The translations under genes were made by a program, and so were the position numbers. Positions 1 through 4,449 of a DNA stretch of 5,339 nt are shown here, one piece after another (positions within the stretch are counted from its first letter, which is position 1; the number at the start of each line of letters is the position of its first letter). The DNA is from an uncultured Solirubrobacteraceae bacterium (GTDB lineage Bacteria > Actinomycetota > Thermoleophilia > Solirubrobacterales > Solirubrobacteraceae). Where the stretch lies: positions 1 to 5,339 of the forward strand of contig CATPAX010000267.1 of NCBI GenBank assembly GCA_955652215.1, given 5' to 3'. The notes under the pieces were generated by a model. The model was given only the letters and a program-made list of their open reading frames with translations, did not search any database and had not been told where the DNA came from.

Positions 1-897
1 CCCCAAGCGCGCGAGGACCGGCAGCGGCGTCTGGGCGACGCACTGGAGCGCTGGAACGCCGAGGAACGCCGTCTCTTCAGGCTGATGAAGACCTTCAAGG
101 AGCGAGCGCGATATTCAAGCGACTGGACCAAGAAGGCCAATGCCGCGGAGACACGCTGGCGCCGCTTTCGCGACGCCGGGCCCCCACCCGCGCCGGTCAC
201 CGACCAACGCATTGTCGTGCGCATTCGCGGCAGCGATTCGGCCCGCCGCGTGCTCGACTTTCGCTCGCTGGGGATCGGCGACCTCGTATCGCCGTTCACC
301 GACGAGATTCATTTCGGCGAGCGGGTCGGGGTGATCGGTCCGAACGGGTCGGGCAAGACAGCGCTGATGCGCGTCCTGGCGGGTGTCCGGGAAGCCGACT
401 TCGGGGAGCTTCGCGTAGGTCCGCGCGTCTCGACGGGATTCTTCACCCAGCTGCAGTCGCGGGCTGACTTCTCCGGCCGGCTCGTGGTCGACGTCGTGCT
501 CGAGCGCGTCCGTGGGCTGCAGGCCGCGATGGGGGCGCTCGCCCGCTACGGCCTATCGGAAGCCGCGCGCCGTCTCTACGACGTGCTGAGTGGAGGCGAG
601 AAGGCACGAGTCGAGGTGCTGGTGCTCGAGCTCGAGGGCCACAACCTGCTGTTGCTCGACGAGCCGACCGACAACCTCGACATTGACTCCTCGGAAGCGC
701 TCGAGAAGGCGCTCGACAGCTTCGAGGGGACCGTCGTCGCGGTCTCGCACGACCGTGCCTTCCTGCAGACAATGGACCGTTTCCTGATGGTCCTTCACGA
801 CGGCACCGTGCTGTCACTACCGTCCTATGAGTCGGCGCTCGAGGCGCTGATCGACCCGGAGCACGCCGGTCAAGTCCGCCTGGCTAAGGCCCTCTAG
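1..897 (+). CDS. ABC-F family ATPase, C-terminal part (5' end outside window)
   Basis: The reading frame is open from base 1 and gives 298 residues to the TAG stop, so the gene enters from the left; the first ATG (base 85) lies inside the protein and is not the start. Residues 1 to about 65 are the charged, Arg/Lys/Glu-rich interdomain linker typical of ABC-F proteins. The second nucleotide-binding domain follows: Walker A GPNGSGKT (113-120), a Q-loop glutamine near 150, signature LSGGEKAR (196-203), Walker B LLLLDEPTDNLD (216-227) and switch histidine in VSHDR (H250). There are no membrane segments, which fits a soluble ABC-F ATPase. Members of this family bind the ribosome and act in translation or antibiotic protection; which role applies here cannot be decided without the first half. 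The usual NHLD after Walker B reads DNLD. The family is certain, the specific function is not. The gene converges with the acetyltransferase gene across only 23 bp. Confidence 0.93.
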   Translation, partial: PQAREDRQRRLGDALERWNAEERRLFRLMKTFKERARYSSDWTKKANAAETRWRRFRDAGPPPAPVTDQRIVVRIRGSDSARRVLDFRSLGIGDLVSPFTDEIHFGERVGVIGPNGSGKTALMRVLAGVREADFGELRVGPRVSTGFFTQLQSRADFSGRLVVDVVLERVRGLQAAMGALARYGLSEAARRLYDVLSGGEKARVEVLVLELEGHNLLLLDEPTDNLDIDSSEALEKALDSFEGTVVAVSHDRAFLQTMDRFLMVLHDGTVLSLPSYESALEALIDPEHAGQVRLAKAL

Positions 898-920
898 CCC
901 TAGGGGACGCGCCCCGCGCC

Positions 921-1469
921 TCAGTCCTCCTCGATCGGCTCCACCTGCACGTCGGGGCGGCCCCGCCATTCCTCGGCCAGGATCGCCCACCGCTCGTGAT
1001 CGCGCCAGCGCCCTCCGATCTTCAGATACCGCGGAGAGAACCCTTCCCGGCGGAACCCGGCGCCGCGGGCCAGCGCGATCGAGGCCCTGTTGCCGGGCTG
1101 GATGTTCGCCTCGACGCGGTGTAGCCGGAGGCCAAGGAACGCGTGGCGCAGCAGCAGCTGGATTCCATCGCTCATGTACCCGTGGCGGGCGAATGGCTTG
1201 CCGACCGCGTAACCGAGGTAGGCGCTCTGGAGCGAACCGCGTGCGATCTGCGACAGGTTGAAGAAGCCGACAATCGCGAGGTCCTCCACCCGGCACGCAA
1301 GCATCGCCTCGAAGTCCGGACGCTGCGAGTCGACGAGGTAGGCGGAGAAGCGGTCGTCATCGGTGGGAGCACTGGCCCAGGGACGATGAAACGAGCGGCT
1401 CGCGCGCATCAGCGAGATGAACTCGTCGCGGTCCTCGCGCTCCGGTGGCCGCAGGAAGATCCTGCTCAT
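921..1469 (-). CDS. GNAT family N-acetyltransferase, RimJ/RimL-like
   Basis: A 182-residue protein, the usual length for RimJ/RimL-type acetyltransferases. It begins MSRIFLRPPEREDRDEF, the typical first strand and 'LRPP..ED' segment. The acetyl-CoA pyrophosphate-binding loop is around ARHGYMSDGI (94-103). The diagnostic C-terminal half reads LHRVEANIQPGNRASIALARGAGFRREG (117-144, shown by key residues HRVEA, N127, S130 and GF), then a YLKIGGRWRDHERWAIL-like ending. The open frame extends upstream to 1766, but that extension lies inside holB in another frame and does not look like GNAT protein, so the ATG at 1469 was chosen. This ATG overlaps the holB stop (ATGA), with no clear Shine-Dalgarno sequence before it, so translation is probably coupled to holB. 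RimJ and RimL acetylate N-termini of ribosomal proteins, but most relatives have unknown substrates; none is shown here. The acidic tail (VEPIEED) is unremarkable. Confidence 0.9.
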   Translation of the reverse strand: MSRIFLRPPEREDRDEFISLMRASRSFHRPWASAPTDDDRFSAYLVDSQRPDFEAMLACRVEDLAIVGFFNLSQIARGSLQSAYLGYAVGKPFARHGYMSDGIQLLLRHAFLGLRLHRVEANIQPGNRASIALARGAGFRREGFSPRYLKIGGRWRDHERWAILAEEWRGRPDVQVEPIEED

Positions 1470-2575
1470 GTCGAAAGTTCGCGCTCGAGTCTGTAGGCGA
1501 GGGCCTCGCACGCCAGCTCCTCGGATACGTTCAGTTGGAAGCGAAGCCGTGTGTCCTCGACGAGCTCGACCGCTCTCCGGAGCTGGTCCGGGGTCGGCCC
1601 AGAATCCCCGTTGAGCTGCGGGAGCCGGTCGATATGGCGCACCAGGTCCTCCGCGCCCCAAGCGAGGAGCGCCAGATCCGCGTACCAGAGAGCCACGACC
1701 TGGAGCGCGAGATCCAGCGTGCGAGTCTCGGTTCGGCGCCGGGCGCGCCGGATCCGCTCGCTCCATTCGGTCTCCACTCGCTTACGCTCCTTGCGCGGAA
1801 AAAGCTCGAGCTCCGCCGCGGCCCGCAGTTCGAGCTGGGTCCGAGTCGCGTCGCCCCGGGCACGTATGGCAGCGAGCATCGGCGACCAGGGCGCGGTCCT
1901 CGATGCGGTCCCGGCGATTGCCGCACGGGCATAGGCCTCCGCCAGCTCTCGCAGGGCCTGCCCGTCCTCCGAGGCAAGCATCTCGGCCCGATCGCCGTCT
2001 CCAAGCGACAACCGTGCGCACGCCAGCGCCATCTTGCGGTCAACTCCGCTCTGCGCAAGAGCACTCGCCACCTCCTCAGCCGGGGGTGCATCGAAGCGCA
2101 CTAGCTGACAGCGCGAGCGGATCGTGGGGAGGACCTCGGCCAGCCGGTCGGTCAGGAGGATCAGGTGGACGTAGGAGGCAGGCTCCTCGAGCGTCTTCAG
2201 CATCCGGTTGGCCGCCTCATCCCCAAGCTCGTCGACCCGCTCGATCACGAACACGCGCCGACTCGACTCAAATGGGGTCTTCGATGCCGCCGAGACCACA
2301 GGGCCATCGATATCGCTGACCAGAATCTCGTGGGCTCCGCTCGGGGTCACCCAGGTCAGGTCGGGGTGGGCGCCCGAGAGCGCACGGCGGCGGGCGCTGT
2401 TCTCGCTGGTGCTCCCGGGAGCGAGGAGCTCAGCAGCCACGGCGCGAGCCGCGGAACGCTTCCCCGCGCCGCCGGGGCCGTGGAACAGGTAGGCATGCGA
2501 TGCCCGGCCCTCGCGACCGAGCGCCGGCGCCAGGACCGCACGGGCGTGGGGGTGGCGTTCGACCTCCGGCAGCAC
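1466..2575 (-). CDS. holB: DNA polymerase III subunit delta' (clamp loader)
   Basis: The 369-residue protein belongs to the AAA+ clamp-loader family, which opens the beta sliding clamp and loads it on primed DNA. Visible marks are an N-terminal HPHARAVLAPAL segment, Walker A-like GPGGAGKR (33-40), HPDL (70-73), Walker B-like VFVIERVDEL (108-117), ANRMLKTLEEP (122-132) and the sensor/arginine-finger motif SRC (154-156) within TIRSRCQLVRF. The C-terminal third (about 200-369) is the less conserved helical collar region. RMLKTLEEP and SRC are shared with DnaX, but the length, the degenerate P-loop and the single AAA+ module favour delta'. Two departures are seen: the P-loop ends in Arg instead of Ser/Thr, and the cysteines of the zinc module between Walker A and HPDL are all absent. 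The start is GTG at 2575; an in-frame TGA lies 27 bp upstream, and no other start codon is between them. The gene is divergent from tmk and overlaps the acetyltransferase by 4 bp. Confidence 0.92.
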   Translation of the reverse strand: MLPEVERHPHARAVLAPALGREGRASHAYLFHGPGGAGKRSAARAVAAELLAPGSTSENSARRRALSGAHPDLTWVTPSGAHEILVSDIDGPVVSAASKTPFESSRRVFVIERVDELGDEAANRMLKTLEEPASYVHLILLTDRLAEVLPTIRSRCQLVRFDAPPAEEVASALAQSGVDRKMALACARLSLGDGDRAEMLASEDGQALRELAEAYARAAIAGTASRTAPWSPMLAAIRARGDATRTQLELRAAAELELFPRKERKRVETEWSERIRRARRRTETRTLDLALQVVALWYADLALLAWGAEDLVRHIDRLPQLNGDSGPTPDQLRRAVELVEDTRLRFQLNVSEELACEALAYRLERELST

Positions 2576-2581
2576 GTTTCG

Positions 2582-2587
2582 ATCGTA
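2582..2587 (-). promoter_or_regulatory. Possible -10 element for leaderless holB mRNA
   Basis: On the minus strand the hexamer TACGAT fits the TANNNT form of the -10 element and ends 6 nt before the holB GTG. Transcription would then begin at or next to the start codon, giving a leaderless message, which is common in actinobacteria. In keeping with this, no Shine-Dalgarno sequence precedes the GTG. No good -35 hexamer is seen at 16-18 bp, so the call rests on one short motif and its position. Confidence 0.4.
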
Positions 2588-2613
2588 GTGCCCGTTCGGT
2601 CAGACTTGGGCTC

Positions 2614-3234
2614 ATGAGCTCCGGGCGGCTGATCACAATCGAAGGGATTGACGGGGCCGGAAAGAGCACGCTTGCGGTAGCACTCGAGATCGAGTTGACC
2701 AAGCGCGGTATCGACGCGCACCTCCTGCGCGAGCCAGGAGGCGTGACGGCTGCGGAGCGGATCCGCGAGCTGGTGAAGGACCCGACCCTGCAGATCGGAG
2801 CCCACGCCGAGGCCCTGCTGTACGCTGCGGCACGGGCGCAGCTGGTTCAGGAGCGGGTCCGGCCGCTGCTCGAGGAAGGCTCCTGGGTGCTGCTGGACCG
2901 CTTCGTCGATTCCTCGCTCGCCTATCAGGGCGCCGGGAGAGGTCTCGGTGTCGAGACCGTCCGCATGATCAACGAGTTCGCAACCGGCGGCCTGCGGCCC
3001 GACCGGACCCTGCTGCTAGCGCTCCCGCCCGCAGTTGGGCGTGGTCGAACCCTTGACCGCACAGAAGGCCTCGATCGGATCGAGCGCGAGCGCTCGGACT
3101 TCTTCAACGCGATCGCTGACGCCTACGAGGAGCTGCGGTCCGAGGACCCGGCCCGGATCCGCCGGATCGACGCCTCGGAGCCTCCTGGCCGCGTCCTTAT
3201 AGCGGCGCTCGAAGCGATCTCGGACCTAGTGTGA
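2614..3234 (+). CDS. tmk: Thymidylate kinase (dTMP kinase)
   Basis: Tmk transfers phosphate from ATP to dTMP to make dTDP, a step common to the salvage and de novo routes to dTTP in the cytoplasm. The protein has 206 residues, normal for the family. Motifs in order are the P-loop EGIDGAGKST (10-19), REPGG (39-43) that contacts the substrate phosphate, and the DRFVDSSLAYQGAGRG block (95-110) matching the DR[YF]..SS.AYQG signature. An Arg-rich LID region follows (about 143-160, GRGRTLDRTEGLDRIERER), then FFNAIADAYEEL. The P-loop carries Asp-Gly before AGK instead of the Arg of human-type enzymes, so the catalytic arginines should come from the LID, as in bacterial type II enzymes. The ATG at 2614 was chosen because MSSGRLITIEG is the usual N-terminus; the frame runs open to 2500, but that stretch lies inside holB. 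Only a weak GGG lies before the ATG, so initiation may be leaderless or SD-poor. It is convergent with galE and overlaps it by 9 bp. Confidence 0.96.
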   Translation: MSSGRLITIEGIDGAGKSTLAVALEIELTKRGIDAHLLREPGGVTAAERIRELVKDPTLQIGAHAEALLYAAARAQLVQERVRPLLEEGSWVLLDRFVDSSLAYQGAGRGLGVETVRMINEFATGGLRPDRTLLLALPPAVGRGRTLDRTEGLDRIERERSDFFNAIADAYEELRSEDPARIRRIDASEPPGRVLIAALEAISDLV

Positions 3235-4203
3235 GTAGCCGTTCGGGTGCGCTTGGGTGAAGGCCCACGCATCCGCGACCATCGCCTCGAGCCCGGGCTT
3301 CAGGGCCTTCCAGCCGAGCTCTGAACGGATCAGGTCGCTGGCGGCGACCAGCGCGGGCGGATCGCCGGGTCTGCGCGGCGACTCGCGAGTGGGGATCTCG
3401 ACGCCGGTGACTTCGCCCGCCGCGGCGATCACCTCGCGAACCGAGAAGCCACTGCCGTTGCCGAGGTTGAACACCTGATGGCGTCCCGCGGTCACGGCGT
3501 CAAGTGCCAGCAGATGGGCATCGGCGAGGTCCTCGATATGGATGTAGTCGCGGATCGCAGTGCCGTCGGGCGTCGGGTAGTCAGTGCCGAAGATCTCCAC
3601 GTACGGTTTGGCTCCCAGGGCGGCCCGCAGGATGTTCGGGATCAGATGCGTCTCGGGCTCGTGGTGCTCGCCCAGCCCGTTGCTCGCGCCGGCAACGTTG
3701 AAGTACCGGAGACTGACCGCCCCGAGCTCGTGTGCGGTGCAGAAGTCACGGATCATCAGGTCGACCGCGAGCTTCGAGGCGCCGTAGGAGGTCCCCGGTC
3801 GCGTAGGGGCGGTCTCGGCGATCGGCACGGTGTCCGGATCTCCATAGACCGCGCAGGTCGACGAGAACACGAGCCGCCGCGTGCCGCTGTCGCACATCGC
3901 CTCGAGTAGGTTGAGCGTTCCGCCTACGTTGGTCCGGTAGTAGCGCTCAGGATGGCTCACCGACTCGCTGACCAGCGCCAGGGCGGCGAAGTGAAGGACC
4001 CCTTCGAAGCCCTCCGCGAGCGCATTCGCGATCGCGCCCGCGTCGGTTAGATCGCCGGCCACCAGGCGCGCTCCGTTCGGGACCGCGGCCCGGTGTCCGC
4101 GCTCCAGGTTGTCGAACACGACCACCTCGTGGCCGGCGGCCAGCAGCCGCTGCGCCACGATCGAGCCGACGTAGCCAGCTCCGCCGGTGACGAGCAGCTT
4201 CAT
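3226..4203 (-). CDS. galE: UDP-glucose 4-epimerase (extended SDR family)
   Basis: The 325-residue protein is an extended short-chain dehydrogenase/reductase that interconverts UDP-glucose and UDP-galactose (or the GlcNAc forms) with bound NAD, for galactose metabolism and cell-surface polysaccharide supply. The Rossmann NAD motif is TGGAGYVG (6-13), with Asp31 at the end of strand 2 positioned to bind the NAD ribose. Other marks are GDLTD (50-54), HFAA (71-74), the FSSTCAVYG active-site strand (Thr116 where E. coli GalE has the catalytic Ser124), the YxxxK pair Y140/K144, RYFNVAGA (166-173), EPETHLIPN (182-190), DGTAIRDYIHIEDLADAH (213-230) and FNLGNGSG (245-252). These blocks are specific for GalE. 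The length is slightly short of the E. coli enzyme (338 residues). The ATG at 4203 is the natural start (MKLLVTGGAG); no strong Shine-Dalgarno sequence is seen. The 3' end overlaps tmk tail to tail, and it is divergent from nrdJ. Confidence 0.94.
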   Translation of the reverse strand: MKLLVTGGAGYVGSIVAQRLLAAGHEVVVFDNLERGHRAAVPNGARLVAGDLTDAGAIANALAEGFEGVLHFAALALVSESVSHPERYYRTNVGGTLNLLEAMCDSGTRRLVFSSTCAVYGDPDTVPIAETAPTRPGTSYGASKLAVDLMIRDFCTAHELGAVSLRYFNVAGASNGLGEHHEPETHLIPNILRAALGAKPYVEIFGTDYPTPDGTAIRDYIHIEDLADAHLLALDAVTAGRHQVFNLGNGSGFSVREVIAAAGEVTGVEIPTRESPRRPGDPPALVAASDLIRSELGWKALKPGLEAMVADAWAFTQAHPNGYSH

Positions 4204-4204
4204 C

Positions 4205-4258
4205 GCGGGCTCGAGGCCTCGATCTCAGTCATGGGCGAGATATAAACAGACAGCCCGC
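4205..4258. repeat. Inverted repeat with internal palindrome before galE
   Basis: GCGGGCT (4205-4211) and AGCCCGC (4252-4258) form a perfect 7-bp inverted repeat 40 bp apart. The spacer holds a perfect 10-bp palindrome CGAGGCCTCG (4212-4221), directly abutting the left arm, and a smaller ATCTC/GAGAT pair (4222-4226 and 4237-4241). An AT-rich patch (4240-4246) inside it may include the galE -10 region, but I found no convincing -35/-10 pair for galE. The arrangement could be an operator or a hairpin in the galE leader. No known regulator site is recognised. Confidence 0.45.
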
Positions 4259-4279
4259 AAACAGGGCTCGAATCTCAGT

Positions 4280-4309
4280 TTGCCCGAGTAGCACGGAGTA
4301 AAATCTAAG
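4280..4309 (+). promoter_or_regulatory. Putative nrdJ promoter
   Basis: The hexamer TAAAAT (4299-4304) matches the -10 consensus at 5 of 6 positions in an otherwise GC-rich region, but nothing close to TTGACA lies 16-18 bp upstream of it. An alternative is TTGCCC (4280-4285, 4 of 6) with TCTAAG (4304-4309, 4 of 6) at 18-bp spacing. Either would start transcription near 4311-4316 and leave an nrdJ leader of roughly 135-140 nt. Confidence 0.4.
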
Positions 4310-4449
4310 GCGAGTTTCAGCTCTGAGCCAAGGCGCTAAGAACCTGTTCCGTCCGGCGCCTGCGCGATGATTCGCTGTTCACCCGTCAGTCGGTGCGGAC
4401 TGACGAAAAGCGGCGAAGAGCAGCGGAAAAACGAGAGGAGCAGGTCTGC
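4309..4449 (+). promoter_or_regulatory. Structured nrdJ leader, candidate translational switch
   Basis: Several helices can be drawn by hand. (a) GGC/GAG (4309-4314) with CTC (4321-4323) and GCC (4327-4329). (b) AGGCGC (4331-4336) with GCGCCT (4356-4361), leaving a 19-nt loop. (c) A 10-pair helix, 4371-4380 with 4418-4427, containing two G-U pairs. (d) Inside it, a perfect 8-bp stem CGTCAGTC/GACTGACG (4384-4391 and 4398-4405) with loop GGTGCG. (e) ACCTGTTCC (4342-4350), within the loop of (b), pairs over 9 bases (one G-U) with GGAGCAGGT (4437-4445), which contains part of the ribosome binding site. CTGTTC occurs at 4344-4349 and 4375-4380, and GAGCAG at 4418-4423 and 4438-4443, so partners can be exchanged. 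No U-tract follows any stem, which argues for translational control and against a terminator. The function is inferred from architecture only. Confidence 0.5.
4436..4440 (+). promoter_or_regulatory. nrdJ ribosome binding site
   Basis: AGGAG, within an A/G-rich run, lies 9 nt before the ATG at 4450. It is the strongest Shine-Dalgarno sequence in the window and fixes the nrdJ start. Four of its five bases fall in the segment that the upstream ACCTGTTCC could sequester. Confidence 0.8.

Noticed and set aside
903..915. GGGG-ACGCG-CCCC hairpin between the convergent ABC-F and GNAT genes as a bidirectional terminator.
   Set aside because: The stem has only 4 bp and no U-tract follows on either strand; in such GC-rich sequence it may be chance.
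921..1766. A longer 281-residue version of the acetyltransferase.
   Set aside because: The extra N-terminal 99 residues lie antisense-free but out of frame inside holB, are Arg/Pro/Gly-rich and do not resemble GNAT proteins; the start at 1469 gives the family length.
1445..2104. A 219-codon open frame on the + strand opposite holB.
   Set aside because: It lies opposite a well-supported conserved gene and its product has low-complexity composition typical of GC-rich shadow frames.
4260..4290. GGCTCGAATCTC suggests a tRNA T-arm.
   Set aside because: No complete T-stem, acceptor stem or anticodon arm can be built on either strand.
4340..4349. GAACCTGTTC looks like a LexA/SOS box half-site pair.
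   Set aside because: Gram-positive SOS boxes have GAAC and GTTC four bases apart; here the gap is two. The sequence is better explained as the anti-SD segment of the nrdJ leader.
4326..4350. AGCCAAGG...AACCTG resembles parts of a cobalamin riboswitch B12 box.
   Set aside because: The two halves are separated by about 9 bases instead of being nearly contiguous, and no GCCACTG-like element is seen; similarity is too weak for a known class.
4400..4410. CTGACGA followed by AAAG recalls the hammerhead ribozyme core.
   Set aside because: There is no helix II between the two core parts and no matching cleavage site; the bases belong to the perfect 8-bp stem.
4204..4449. NrdR boxes in front of nrdJ.
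   Set aside because: No paired sequences like ACAnnATATnnTGT were found in the intergenic region.
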